Shown: piece by piece, positions 40,817 through 50,140 of the stretch
Numbering within the stretch: the stretch's first letter is position 1
Layout: each line of letters opens with the position of its first letter
NCBI RefSeq assembly: GCF_900116385.1
Contig: NZ_FPCI01000001.1
Location: forward strand, 992,001 to 1,056,000
DNA: 64,000 bases
Source: Pseudoxanthomonas sp. YR558
GTDB taxonomy: Bacteria > Pseudomonadota > Gammaproteobacteria > Xanthomonadales > Xanthomonadaceae
Reading direction: 5' to 3'
Notes under the pieces: generated by a model
What the model saw: the letters and a program-made list of their open reading frames with translations, nothing else
Database searches by the model: none
What the model was told of the DNA's origin: nothing
Program-made: the position numbers and the translations under genes

Positions 40817-42214
40817 ATGCACCGCCATGCCGATGTCGTCCCGGGGTTCCCCACCGCCCGCATCCGCTCCTACTCAGGCGGGCTGCCGGTGGAAGTGGTG
40901 TTGCTCGCGCAGCTCGGGCCCGGCGCGGGCGATCGCCTGCACGCGGACACCGGCGCGCTGCAGCGCGCGCATCCGGGCTTCGTGGATGCGCTGGATGAGC
41001 CATCGGTGCGCATCGCCGCGCCCGATTTCGATGCCGGCGAACGCAGCGCGCTGTACACCTTCACGGTGGGCTCGGCAGGCCATCCCTTCCACCGTCACGC
41101 CGGGCACCGCACGTTCACCGCCGTAACCGGCAGCGGTGGCGCGCGCCTGCGTTTCTCCACGGCATCGGACGCGCAGCTCGCGCACGATCCGTCGCACTTC
41201 GCCGCTGCCCTGCATCACGTCGACCTGCCCGCCGATGCGCTTTTCAGCGTGCGCTTCGGTGGTGGCACCTGGCACCAGTTCGCGCCGCTGCAGGCAGGCA
41301 GTTCGCATCCGGTGCTGTTCGCCCTGTCGTGCCACACCGACGAACTTGGCGGGCTGCCTCAGGGCGCCCTGCAGGACGAAGTCCTGGCCGGCGACGCGAA
41401 CATCGCCACGCTGACGGAAACGCTGCCGCCTTCCGTGCAGGCGTGGCTGGCCGCGCATCCCGCGCATGTCGAGCGCATCCCGACCGTTCGACTTGCCCTG
41501 CATGCGCCGCCTGGCAGCTGGCAGCAGCACCTCTGTGCCGGCCTGCGCGCACGTGCCGGTCGCGTCCGCACGCGGTTGGCGGGCTGGTGCGGCGAGATCG
41601 GGTTCGTCGAGGGCCGCGCATCGCCGGTGAAGGCGTTGCCGTCTCCGCCTATCGGATCATTGCTGTTGGATCAACTGCCGGACTTCCATCACGAGGACAC
41701 CTTCAGCCTGCGCCTGCAAGGCACAACGCACGCGATCGCATCGGCCCTGATGGCGGATGTGCTGGAAGGCTTCCTGCAATACCGCCCCGCCGGCGTGACC
41801 CAGCTGATGCGATTGCGGAATGTATTGGTGCGCCCGTTGCGGCTGCGCACCTCGCCGCTGGGCTGCCCGGTGTCGTCGCTGCTGTCGACCGGCGACGGGC
41901 CGTTGTTCGCTGGACGCTATCCGGTGCTGGCGCAGCGGATCGATGCCGACGGGCGACGCGCGCAGGTGATCCTCGGCGCGGACGACCGCCATCTGGCGTT
42001 CCGTTCCTGCGTGGGCGTGCAGATCACCGATACCGGCGTTGACATCACGCTGGGCACGCGCGTGCGGTGCGCCAACGTGTTCGGACGTGCCTACATGGCC
42101 GCCATCACTGGCGTGCACCACGCCTACATCGCGCCGACGATGCTACGCATGGCCGTGGAAGGCGCCGTGCAGCGGCACGCGCCACTGACGCTGGCGCAGG
42201 GTTTGTTCGCCTGA
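40817..42214 (+). CDS. Cupin-like/DUF2867 fusion protein
   Basis: This 465-residue cytoplasmic protein has two parts. Residues 1 to about 190 contain a His-rich cupin-like stretch (HPFHRHAGHRTFTAVTGSGG and GGGTWHQFAPL) that could hold a metal. Residues from about 280 to the end resemble DUF2867, with DTFSLRLQGTTHAIASALM, LEGFLQYRP and LRNVLVRPLRLRTSPLG, and a closing strand region YIAPTMLRMAVE. GAGGAG is seven bases before the ATG. It is probably cotranscribed with, and repressed by, the ArsR-type protein. No reaction is known. Confidence 0.7.
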   Translation: MHRHADVVPGFPTARIRSYSGGLPVEVVLLAQLGPGAGDRLHADTGALQRAHPGFVDALDEPSVRIAAPDFDAGERSALYTFTVGSAGHPFHRHAGHRTFTAVTGSGGARLRFSTASDAQLAHDPSHFAAALHHVDLPADALFSVRFGGGTWHQFAPLQAGSSHPVLFALSCHTDELGGLPQGALQDEVLAGDANIATLTETLPPSVQAWLAAHPAHVERIPTVRLALHAPPGSWQQHLCAGLRARAGRVRTRLAGWCGEIGFVEGRASPVKALPSPPIGSLLLDQLPDFHHEDTFSLRLQGTTHAIASALMADVLEGFLQYRPAGVTQLMRLRNVLVRPLRLRTSPLGCPVSSLLSTGDGPLFAGRYPVLAQRIDADGRRAQVILGADDRHLAFRSCVGVQITDTGVDITLGTRVRCANVFGRAYMAAITGVHHAYIAPTMLRMAVEGAVQRHAPLTLAQGLFA

Positions 42215-42220
42215 CGCCCG

Positions 42221-43117
42221 TCAGGCGGCGCGCTGGCTGGCCGCCACGCTGCCCAGGATCAGCGCGCCCGCGGCCAGCATCGCCAGCGTGACCGGCTCGC
42301 CGAGGAACGCCCACGCGAAGCCCGCGCCGAACAGCGGCACCAGGTAGGTCACCGTCGACGCACGCGCCGGACCGATGCGCTGGATCAACCGGTAATACAG
42401 CAGGAAGGCATAGCCGGTGCAGACCACGCCGATGGCGATGGCCGCCCCCCATGCACTTGGCGCGATACTGGCCGTTGGCCAATGCGTCGCCGCGAACGGC
42501 AGTACCAGCAGCGCCGCGCAGCTCAGCGTCGCCGCCGCTGCGGCGGCCGGCGGGATGCCCGCCAGATGCTTGCGCACCAGGTTCACGCCGACGCCGTACA
42601 GCAATGCCGCCGTGGAGCCGGCCACCACCGCGCCGCCCACACTCAAGCCACCGGCCTTGCTCGTCGCCAGCACGACCACGCCCACGAAGCCCACCAGCAG
42701 CGCCAGCGAACGACGCGTGCCGATCTTCTGACCGAAGAACAGGAAGCCCACCAGCGCCGTGAACAACACGGTCATCGCGTTGCAGATCGCACCGATCGCC
42801 GCAGGCGAACGCTGCGCCGCCCACGCGAACAACAGGAACGGAATGGCCGAGTTGATCGCGCCGATCATCGCCAGGCGCGGCCACATGCCGGCGCGGAAGT
42901 GCGCGCGCTCGCGCCACAGGAACGGCAGCAGGACCACTGCTCCCAGCGCCAGCCGCACCTCGACCAGCGCGAACGGTCCGAACGGGTTCGCCGCGATGCG
43001 CATGAAGAGGAACGAGCTGCCCCAGATCGCGCCCAGCGCCAGCAACTCCAGTGGTGTGCGCCAGTCGCGTCCGGCCACCTGCGGCAGGGGGTCTACGGTT
43101 GTCGTTGCCTGTGCCAT
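42221..43117 (-). CDS. EamA/DMT-superfamily transporter, LysR-linked
   Basis: This is a 298-residue protein with ten membrane helices in two EamA repeats. LALGAIWGSSFLFMRIAANP begins the first, and VTYLVPLFGAGFAWAFLGEPV marks the second. The start at 43117 has GAGGG seven bases upstream. It is divergent from a LysR regulator over a 106-base gap with a palindrome, which suggests the regulator controls it. Such transporters export amino acids or related metabolites; the substrate is unknown. Confidence 0.9.
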   Translation of the reverse strand: MAQATTTVDPLPQVAGRDWRTPLELLALGAIWGSSFLFMRIAANPFGPFALVEVRLALGAVVLLPFLWRERAHFRAGMWPRLAMIGAINSAIPFLLFAWAAQRSPAAIGAICNAMTVLFTALVGFLFFGQKIGTRRSLALLVGFVGVVVLATSKAGGLSVGGAVVAGSTAALLYGVGVNLVRKHLAGIPPAAAAAATLSCAALLVLPFAATHWPTASIAPSAWGAAIAIGVVCTGYAFLLYYRLIQRIGPARASTVTYLVPLFGAGFAWAFLGEPVTLAMLAAGALILGSVAASQRAA

Positions 43118-43189
43118 CACCGCACCCTCGTTCGTGCCTGCCGCCATTCTGGCCGATCCTGCCAACCCCACAAGCGCGTACGATACGGC

Positions 43190-43209
43190 CAAGCCACAAA
43201 TATGGCTTG
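43190..43209. promoter_or_regulatory. Perfect palindrome in the LysR-transporter intergenic gap
   Basis: CAAGCCA and TGGCTTG are 7-bp inverted repeats with a CAAATA spacer. They lie 73-92 bases upstream of the transporter ATG and 15-34 bases upstream of the LysR ATG. This placement suits both activation of the transporter and autorepression by the LysR protein. Confidence 0.65.
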
Positions 43210-43223
43210 TGCCTGGAGCCACC

Positions 43224-44156
43224 ATGAGCCTGCGCCCCGCCCTGCTGCCCGCCCTCGGCGTCTTCGCCGCCGCCGCCCGCCATCAGAATTTCGCCCACGC
43301 CGCCGACGAACTGCACCTCACCGCCAGCGCCGTCAGCCACCACGTACGCAAACTGGAAGGGCTGCTCGGCGTAGTCCTGTTCCAGCGCCACGCGCGCGGC
43401 GTGAAGCTCACGATGGAGGGCCGCCAATTGGCGGATGCCGCCAATGCGGCGCTCGGCGATATCGATGCCGTGGCCTCGCACCTGCAACTCGCCGGCAAGA
43501 CCACCACGCTGCGCATCACCACGCTGCATTCGATGGCTTACTGCTGGCTGCTGCCGCGGTTGCCGCGTTTCTGCGCGCGCCACCCGCACGTCCGCCTGCA
43601 CGTCGACACCGGCATCGCACTGACACGCTTCGATGACGAAGGCCCGGAGCTGGGTATCCGCCACGGACCCGGGCATTGGTCAGGCCTGACCTCGTACCAT
43701 CTGATGGACGACGAACTGTTCCCGGTCGCGTCGCCCGCCCTGCCCGGCATCGAAGCCGTCAAGGAGCCGCGGCAGATCGCCCAGTTGCCGCTGGTGACGG
43801 ACCTTGCGCTACAGGGCTGGCGCGACTGGTTCCGTGCCGCTGGCGTGCGCGGGCTGCGCCTGCCGTCGATGCACAGCTTCAACGACAGCACCGACGCGAT
43901 GCGCGCCGCCGTCTATGGTGTTGGCGCCGCACTGGCGCGCCGGCATGTCGCCCAACCCTATCTGCAGCGATACGAACTCGTGCGACTGCCCGGGCCCGCA
44001 CTGAAAGCGCGCTTCGCCTACTACGCGGTGCATCCCGCGCACAAACCGCCGAGCGCCGCCGCGCAGGCCTTCATCGACTGGCTAAAGGAAGAAGCGCGCG
44101 ATGAGCGCACGCCGCTACCGCCGATGCCGGACGACTTTCTGGGGCGCGGTCCCTGA
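43224..44156 (+). CDS. LysR-family transcriptional regulator (GcvA-like)
   Basis: This is a 310-residue regulator. The N-terminal winged helix-turn-helix is ALGVFAAAARHQNFAHAADE followed by LTASAVSHHVRKLEGLLG, the usual LysR layout. The C-terminal effector domain starts about residue 90 (TTTLRITTLHSMAYCWLLPR). The ligand is unknown. GGAG precedes the ATG. It is divergent from an EamA transporter, a common arrangement for LysR-controlled exporters. Confidence 0.94.
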   Translation: MSLRPALLPALGVFAAAARHQNFAHAADELHLTASAVSHHVRKLEGLLGVVLFQRHARGVKLTMEGRQLADAANAALGDIDAVASHLQLAGKTTTLRITTLHSMAYCWLLPRLPRFCARHPHVRLHVDTGIALTRFDDEGPELGIRHGPGHWSGLTSYHLMDDELFPVASPALPGIEAVKEPRQIAQLPLVTDLALQGWRDWFRAAGVRGLRLPSMHSFNDSTDAMRAAVYGVGAALARRHVAQPYLQRYELVRLPGPALKARFAYYAVHPAHKPPSAAAQAFIDWLKEEARDERTPLPPMPDDFLGRGP

Positions 44157-44161
44157 CATCG

Positions 44162-45043
44162 TCAGGGCACGGCTTTCAGCGCCTGCACCACGATCGGTTT
44201 CAGCGCGCGGATGTTGGGGTCTTCGGATTGATCGGCTTCCAGATGGACACTCATCAGGAAGGCCATCAGATCGTGGCGACGCGCGAGCCAGGTCGTATCC
44301 GCATAAGCCTGCTCGGCGTCGCCCAACCTGGGTGGCAACGCGTCGAACCAGCGCGCCCACGCCGCTTCGTCGAGCAAGCCGCGCTTTGCGGCGTACAGCA
44401 CGGGCCGCGCCAGTCGTCCCGGCTCGCCGAAGACATATGCGTGCGCAGTCTCAGGCACGACCTGGACCGCCACCGCCTGCAGCAATGTCTCTACCTGGGC
44501 ACGGTCGACACGTTCGTTGAGCATCAACTGGAGCGCCCAGTCCGCGCCATGGGCAACACCATGCCGCCAGCCTTCTTTCGCGTCGAAACCGCGGTAGTCG
44601 CGCACCGACGACAGGTACGCAGCCGCGCGCCGCACCATCGCGTCGCGTTCGTCCGGCGACATCCATGGTGCGATGCGATCTGTACGCGCGACTTCGGACA
44701 ACACGAGTGCGGCGAACGGAGGCCCTACCCCGTCGGCCGTGTCCTGTTCCAGCAATGCGTACAGGCGATCGCGCAGAGTGCGGCGCTGCGCCTCGTCCAA
44801 CAGGCCCGCACGAAGCCACGCACTGAGGCCCTCGTAGGCGATCCCATCGCGCAACGCCGGATCAGGATCGGACAAGCACGCGGGAAGCCTTTCGACCAAC
44901 GTCGCGCGCACGTCGTCCGGCACGACGAAGCGCTGCTCACGCAACAACCGCAACGATCCGGCATCCGTTCCCTCGGGCGGACACGACGCGTACGCTGGCG
45001 AGGTAAGTAGACTCGCCAGCACCAGCAGTGTCGAAGCGCGCAT
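44162..45043 (-). CDS. Exported DUF2785 protein
   Basis: This 293-residue protein has a signal peptide (MRASTLLVLASLLTSPAYA) and a DUF2785-like helical domain. It carries the family stretch DPALRDGIAYEGLSAWL and the later YRGFDAKEGWRHGVAHGADW, whose conserved His and Asp residues might be functional. The start at 45043 is chosen because GGGGAG lies six bases before it; the ATG two codons earlier has its site too close. No activity is known. Confidence 0.82.
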   Translation of the reverse strand: MRASTLLVLASLLTSPAYASCPPEGTDAGSLRLLREQRFVVPDDVRATLVERLPACLSDPDPALRDGIAYEGLSAWLRAGLLDEAQRRTLRDRLYALLEQDTADGVGPPFAALVLSEVARTDRIAPWMSPDERDAMVRRAAAYLSSVRDYRGFDAKEGWRHGVAHGADWALQLMLNERVDRAQVETLLQAVAVQVVPETAHAYVFGEPGRLARPVLYAAKRGLLDEAAWARWFDALPPRLGDAEQAYADTTWLARRHDLMAFLMSVHLEADQSEDPNIRALKPIVVQALKAVP

Positions 45044-45073
45044 CGTCATCTCCCCACGTCGTTGGCGACCACG

Positions 45074-45424
45074 TCAGAGGCTGGCGCCGTCGAACGGGGT
45101 CACCTTGAGCACGGCCAGGTCCACGCCCGGCAGGCAGCGCACGTTGACGGCCGCCATCTGCGCACCCGTCTTGGGATGCGCGGCTTCGCCGTACGGGGCG
45201 ATCCCGCAGACAGCGCAGAAATGGTGCTGGATGTGGTGCTTGTTGAACGTGTAGGTCGACAGGTCGCCTTCGGGCGTCTTCAACACCAGCGCCTCACGCG
45301 GCGCGAACCACAACAGGCCGCCACGCCGACGGCAGAGCGAGCAGTTGCAGTCGATCACGTCGTTGACCTCGCCTTCGACCTCGAACGCGATCCGCCCGCA
45401 ATGGCAGCTTCCTTCATGCTTCAT
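45074..45424 (-). CDS. GFA-family protein (glutathione-dependent formaldehyde-activating type)
   Basis: This 116-residue protein has the zinc-binding cysteines of the GFA fold: CHCG near residue 8, CNCSLCRRRGG near 27 and FCAVCGIAPYG near 70. The founding member catalyses S-hydroxymethylglutathione formation, but most relatives have unknown activity. It precedes the DUF2785 gene in the same direction by 30 bases. The substrate here is not predictable. Confidence 0.88.
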   Translation of the reverse strand: MKHEGSCHCGRIAFEVEGEVNDVIDCNCSLCRRRGGLLWFAPREALVLKTPEGDLSTYTFNKHHIQHHFCAVCGIAPYGEAAHPKTGAQMAAVNVRCLPGVDLAVLKVTPFDGASL

Positions 45425-45538
45425 GGCGCGTCTTCCGTTTGGCTGGGTAGCCAGCGTATATCGAATGGCACGGGCACGGGCATGACCTTCGGCCTATGCT
45501 TCCGGTTCCGCTCACCGCCGCACCGCAACAGGACTCCC

Positions 45539-47350
45539 ATGCGCAAGACCCTGCTCGCCGCCGCCCTCCTGGCCTCGCTGTCCGCCTGCCAGAAGAGCGA
45601 AGCCCCCACCGCCGCCGCCAGCGCCGATACCGCGGCCACCGCCGCGGATACCGCCAAGGCCGATGCCGCCTTCGCCGACCTCTCCAAGCGCGCCCTGGAA
45701 GGCTGGCTGCAACTCTCGCCCGCCGGCGCCACCCAGATCGGCGAACACAAATACGACGGCGAACTCGACGACCTGAGCGCCGCTGGTCGGCAGAAAGGCC
45801 TGGAGTTCAGCAAGAAGATCCTGGCCGAACTGGATGCGACCGACATCGCCGCGCTCTCGCGCGAGAACCAGGTCGACGCCGCCATTCTCCGCAACCAGCT
45901 GCAGTACGACATCTGGACCGCCGAAACGCTGCAGAGCTGGGCGTGGGATCCGCAGGTCTACAACAACGTCGCCGGCGGCGCGATCTACGGCCTGATGGCG
46001 CGCGAGTTCGCGCCGCTGCCGGACCGCCTGAAGTCCGCCACCGCGCGCATGCAGAAGATCCCGGCGCTGCTGGCGCAGGCGCGCGAGAACCTGGACCCGG
46101 CGCGCGTACCCAAGGTGCATGCCGAGACCGTCGCCAAGCAGAACGCCGGCATCCTCAGCATCGTCGATACCTTCATTACGCCGCACCTCAAGGAACTGCC
46201 CGAGGCCGATCGTGCGCGGGCCGACGCCGCCATCGACGGCCTGAAGAAGGCCGTGGCCGAGCACCAGGCCTGGCTGGACAAGACGCTGGTACCGAACGCG
46301 AAGGGCGACTTCCGCATCGGCCAGGCGCTGTACGACCAGAAGCTGCAGTTCGCCCTGCTCTCCTCGCTGTCGCGCGCCGACATCAAGCAGCGCGCCGAGG
46401 GCGAGCTGAAGCGCGTGCGCGAAGAGATGTACGGCATCGCCCGCACCGTGCTGAAAGACAAGCCCGGCGCGCCCGCGTTGCCGGAGACGCCCACTTCCGA
46501 AGAGCAGCAGAAGGCGATCGAGGCCGCGCTCGAGCTGGCCTACGCCGAACGCCCGGCGCGCGACAAGGTCGTGCCGGATGCCGAAGCGGCGCTGGCACAG
46601 GCGACGGAATTCGTGCGCAAGCACGACCTGGTCACCCTGCCCGACGCGCCGGTGGAAATCATCGAGATGCCGGAGTTCCAGCGCGGCGTAGCGGTGGCGT
46701 ACTGCGATTCCCCCGGGCCGCTCGACAAGAACCTGAAGACCTTCTACGCCGTCTCGCCGATTCCGGACGAGTGGGACCAGAAGCAGGTCGACTCGTTCCT
46801 GCGCGAGTACAACAGCCGGATGATCCACCTGCTGAGCATCCACGAAGGCACGCCGGGCCACTACCTGGAAGGCTGGCACTCGGCCAAGTTCCCGTCGACG
46901 CTGCGCGCGGTGCTGCGCTCGGGCATGTTCGCCGAAGGCTGGGCGGTCTACACCGAGAAAATGATGTCCGACGCCGGCTACCTGGACAACGATCCGCTGT
47001 TCCACCTGGTGCAGATGAAGTTCTACCTGCGCACGATCGCCAACGCGATCCTCGACCAGGGCGTGCAGGTGGACGGCTGGACGCGCGAGCAGGCGATGGA
47101 CCTGATGGTGCGCCAGACCTTCCAGCAGGAACGCGAAGCCGCCGGCAAGTGGACCCGCGCGCAGCTGACCTCGGCGCAGCTGCCGACGTACTTCGTCGGC
47201 GTGCAGGAGCACTTCGACATGCGCAAGGCGGCGGAAGCCAAACAGGGCGCGCAGTTCAACCTGAAGGCCTACCACGACCAGGTGCTGTCGTACGGCGCAC
47301 CGCCGGTGCGCTTCGTCCGCCAGCTGATGCTGGACGAACCGATCAAGTAA
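45539..47350 (+). CDS. DUF885 lipoprotein, putative metallopeptidase
   Basis: This 603-residue protein has a lipoprotein signal ending SLSAC (Cys17) and an Ala-rich linker, then a helical DUF885 domain. The conserved SIHEGTPGHYLEGWHSAKFP holds the probable zinc site (HEGTPGH), followed by EGWAVYTEKMM. The family is thought to contain thermolysin-like or carboxypeptidase-type zinc peptidases, not proven for this branch. It is flanked by a strong bidirectional hairpin at its 3' end. Confidence 0.88.
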   Translation: MRKTLLAAALLASLSACQKSEAPTAAASADTAATAADTAKADAAFADLSKRALEGWLQLSPAGATQIGEHKYDGELDDLSAAGRQKGLEFSKKILAELDATDIAALSRENQVDAAILRNQLQYDIWTAETLQSWAWDPQVYNNVAGGAIYGLMAREFAPLPDRLKSATARMQKIPALLAQARENLDPARVPKVHAETVAKQNAGILSIVDTFITPHLKELPEADRARADAAIDGLKKAVAEHQAWLDKTLVPNAKGDFRIGQALYDQKLQFALLSSLSRADIKQRAEGELKRVREEMYGIARTVLKDKPGAPALPETPTSEEQQKAIEAALELAYAERPARDKVVPDAEAALAQATEFVRKHDLVTLPDAPVEIIEMPEFQRGVAVAYCDSPGPLDKNLKTFYAVSPIPDEWDQKQVDSFLREYNSRMIHLLSIHEGTPGHYLEGWHSAKFPSTLRAVLRSGMFAEGWAVYTEKMMSDAGYLDNDPLFHLVQMKFYLRTIANAILDQGVQVDGWTREQAMDLMVRQTFQQEREAAGKWTRAQLTSAQLPTYFVGVQEHFDMRKAAEAKQGAQFNLKAYHDQVLSYGAPPVRFVRQLMLDEPIK

Positions 47351-47376
47351 GACCGGCGCGTGACGGAAACACCGCC

Positions 47377-47405
47377 AAGGGCGGGCCACAAGGCCCGCCC
47401 TTCTT
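47377..47405. terminator. Bidirectional terminator between DUF885 and RraA-like genes
   Basis: An 11-bp perfect stem AAGGGCGGGCC/GGCCCGCCCTT with an ACAA loop is followed by a T/C-rich tail. It lies between two convergent genes and can serve both. Confidence 0.75.
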
Positions 47406-47887
47406 CATTCGGGATGCAACGACGACGTCGCGACGATCACACCGTTGGCATCGGCATAGATCCAGTCGCCCGGCGCGATCGACAGGCCGGCGAACGCCAC
47501 CGGCACCTCCACGTCGCCCAGGCCGCGCTTGTCGGTCTTCATCGGATGCGATGCCAGCGCCTGCACGCCGAGCGGCAAGGCGGCGAGCGCGTCCACATCG
47601 CGTACGCAGCCGAAGATCAGGAAACCGGACCAGCCGTGCTTCACCGCGTTCGCCGCGATCTGGTCGCCCAGCAGCGCACGCCGCAGCGAACCACCGCCAT
47701 CGACCACGATCACCCGGCCTTCGCCCGGCGTCGCCGCCAGTTCACGCACGCGCGAGTTGTCCTCGAAACACTTCACCGTCACTGCCGGCCCGGCGAACGC
47801 AACGCGTCCGCCATAGCCGCGGAACACCGGCTCGGCGACCTGCACATCGGGGTACTGGTCGCACAGGTCGGGCGTGGTCCAGGACAT
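47405..47887 (-). CDS. rraA: RraA-family protein (ribonuclease E regulator or aldolase type)
   Basis: This 160-residue protein begins [20 protein letters not shown] and contains [36 protein letters not shown] and [19 protein letters not shown]. These match RraA, which inhibits ribonuclease E in E. coli; the same fold includes 4-hydroxy-4-methyl-2-oxoglutarate aldolases. The length fits RraA. Which activity applies here is uncertain. It is divergent from the DUF72 gene. Confidence 0.9.
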   Translation of the reverse strand: MSWTTPDLCDQYPDVQVAEPVFRGYGGRVAFAGPAVTVKCFEDNSRVRELAATPGEGRVIVVDGGGSLRRALLGDQIAANAVKHGWSGFLIFGCVRDVDALAALPLGVQALASHPMKTDKRGLGDVEVPVAFAGLSIAPGDWIYADANGVIVATSSLHPE

Positions 47888-47956
47888 GCGGGCTCTCCGG
47901 CGTGGGGTGGCCCGATGGTAACGCGGCGCTGACGGCCACCGCGCTATCCTGACTGC

Positions 47957-48781
47957 ATGGACGATCTATTCGCTGCACCGCCGCCCACGGCCACCGACGG
48001 TATCCGCATCGGCATCGGCGGCTGGACCTTCGCGCCGTGGCGCAAGAATTTCTATCCCGATGGCCTGGTGCAGCGGCGCGAGCTCGAGTACGCCAGTCGT
48101 CAGCTGACCGCCATCGAGATCAACGGCACCTACTACAGCGCGCAGAAGCCGGCGACGTACGCCAGCTGGCGCGACCAGACGCCGGACGGCTTCGTGTTCT
48201 CGGCCAAGGCGCCCAAGCGGATCATGCAGTCGCGCTCGCTGGCGTCGACGCGGGCCCAGGTGGAGGATTTCGTCGGCGGCATCGCCGAACTGGGCCCGAA
48301 GCTGGGGCCGCTGGTCTGGCAGTTCGAAGCGGGACGACGCGTGGAGGCGGACGAACTCGATGCCTTCCTGGCGTTGCTCCCGCGCGACGTGGACGGTCGC
48401 CCGCTGCGGCACGCGCTGGAAGTCCGCGACCCCGCCGCCGTGGACGCGGACTTCATCGAACTCGCGCGACGCCACCAGGTCGCCACGGTCTTCACCGATT
48501 CCACCGACTACCCGTCCTTCGCCGACCTCACCGCGGATTTCGTCTACGCACGCCTGATGCGCTCGCAACCGATCGAGACCGGTTACCCGCCGAAGGAACT
48601 GACGCAATGGGCCGAACGCGCACGCGCCTGGTCGCGCGGTGAAGACATCGCCGAACTGCCGCACGTGGGCGAGCCTGCGCCCGTGCTGCCCCGGCGCGAC
48701 GTGTTCCTGTACTTCATCAGCAGTGCGAAAGAACGCAACCCGGCGGCGGCGATGGCAATGATCCGCCAAGTCGCGAAGTAA
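47957..48781 (+). CDS. DUF72 (YecE-like) protein
   Basis: This 274-residue protein is of the DUF72 TIM-barrel family. [20 protein letters not shown] and [19 protein letters not shown] are typical N-terminal motifs; LVWQFEAG and HALEVRDPA follow in order. Residues lining the barrel are conserved, but no function is established for the family. It ends three bases before the MFS gene end, with which it is convergent. Confidence 0.88.
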   Translation: MDDLFAAPPPTATDGIRIGIGGWTFAPWRKNFYPDGLVQRRELEYASRQLTAIEINGTYYSAQKPATYASWRDQTPDGFVFSAKAPKRIMQSRSLASTRAQVEDFVGGIAELGPKLGPLVWQFEAGRRVEADELDAFLALLPRDVDGRPLRHALEVRDPAAVDADFIELARRHQVATVFTDSTDYPSFADLTADFVYARLMRSQPIETGYPPKELTQWAERARAWSRGEDIAELPHVGEPAPVLPRRDVFLYFISSAKERNPAAAMAMIRQVAK

Positions 48782-48784
48782 CCC

Positions 48785-50080
48785 TCAGTAGCGCAGCGGT
48801 CGCTTCGCGATGATCCAGGCGGCCACACCGACACCGACCACGCAGGTGAAGGCCACATAGTGCGCCGGCGCCAGCGGGCCCCATGCCTTCGACAACCAGG
48901 CGAGCAGCGGCGGGGTCAGCCCGCCGAACGCCGCTTACGCCACGTTGTAGGAAAACGACAGACCGGAAAAGCGCACTTCCGGTGGGAACGCAGCGACCAT
49001 CAGCGCCGGCGTCACGCCGACCACGCCGCAGCAGAAGCCGGCCAGCGTGTACCACGCCACGAACTGCGTTTCATGCCCCGACAGCAGCGCGCCGTACAGC
49101 GCGTAGGCCGCCACGCCCAATCCCAGCGAACCCGACAGCAGCGCACGCCCCACTCCGATCCTGTCCACCGCCCAGCCGGCCGCGAGGCAGCCGAACACCA
49201 GCGCCAGCGTCGCCAGGCTGTTGCCGTGGAACGCGACCGCGGGCGCAATGCCGAAGCTGGTCTGCACCAGGGTCGGCGTCAGCAGCACGACGACGACGAT
49301 CGCCGCCGTCAGCTGCCACGAGGCGAGGATCGACAGCAGCACGGCCGGCCGATGCGCGGCGAGCACCTGTTTGACGGGCACCTGGCGGGCGAGCTGCCGG
49401 CGTTCGCGCATCTCGACGAAGACCGGCGTTTCTTCCAGCCAGCGCCGCAGCCATACCGCGACAAAGCCGAATACGCCACCGATCAGGAATGGCACGCGCC
49501 ACACCCACGCCTGCACCTCCGCGGCACTGTAGTGCGTGTTGATCCACGCGGCCAACAGCGAGCCGATCAGGATGCCGGCGGTCAGACCGGCGGTCAGCGT
49601 GGCGCAGGCAATGCCCACGCGGCTGCGCGGCACGTGCTCGGCCACGAACACCCAGGCACCCGGCACTTCGCCACCGACCGCGATGCCCTGCACGATCCGC
49701 ATCGTCAGCAACAGCAACGGCGCCAATGCACCGACCTGCGCATGCGTGGGTAGCAGGCCGATCAACAGCGTCGGCACCGACATCATGAAAACGCTGAGCG
49801 TGAACATGCGCTTGCGACCCAGGCGGTCGCCGAAATGCGCCATCACGATGCCGCCCAGCGGACGCGCCACGTAACCGGCGGCAAAGATGCCGTACACCTG
49901 CAGCTGCGCCAACCACGGCGCGGTGCCGGGCGGGAAGAACAAGGCGCCCAGCGTCTTGGCGAAGAACACGAACACGACGAAGTCGTAGAACTCCAGCGCG
50001 CCACCCAGTGCCGACAGGCCGAGCGTCTTCGCATCGCGCCGGTCGAAGGGGCGTTGTACCGGAGCGACGGGTGTGTTCAT
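48785..50080 (-). pseudogene. MFS transporter interrupted by an in-frame stop
   Basis: A major facilitator protein of the metabolite:proton symporter type (431 codons). It starts MNTPVAPVQRPFDRRDAKTL and has AHFGDRLGRKRMFTLSVFMM between helices 2 and 3. About 12 helices are expected. The frame stops at codon 382 with TAA (48935-48937) just after SGLSFSYNVA. It continues in the same frame for 49 codons to a normal TGA (48785), reading AAFGGLTPPLLAWL onward. A tyrosine codon differing in one base would restore the usual NVAYAAFGG motif. The protein made would lack the last membrane helices. Confidence 0.75.
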
Positions 50081-50140
50081 TCGATCATCGGCAGGATGGG
50101 CGGCGGGCGACCATCGCACGCGGCCGTGCGGCCGTCCAGT

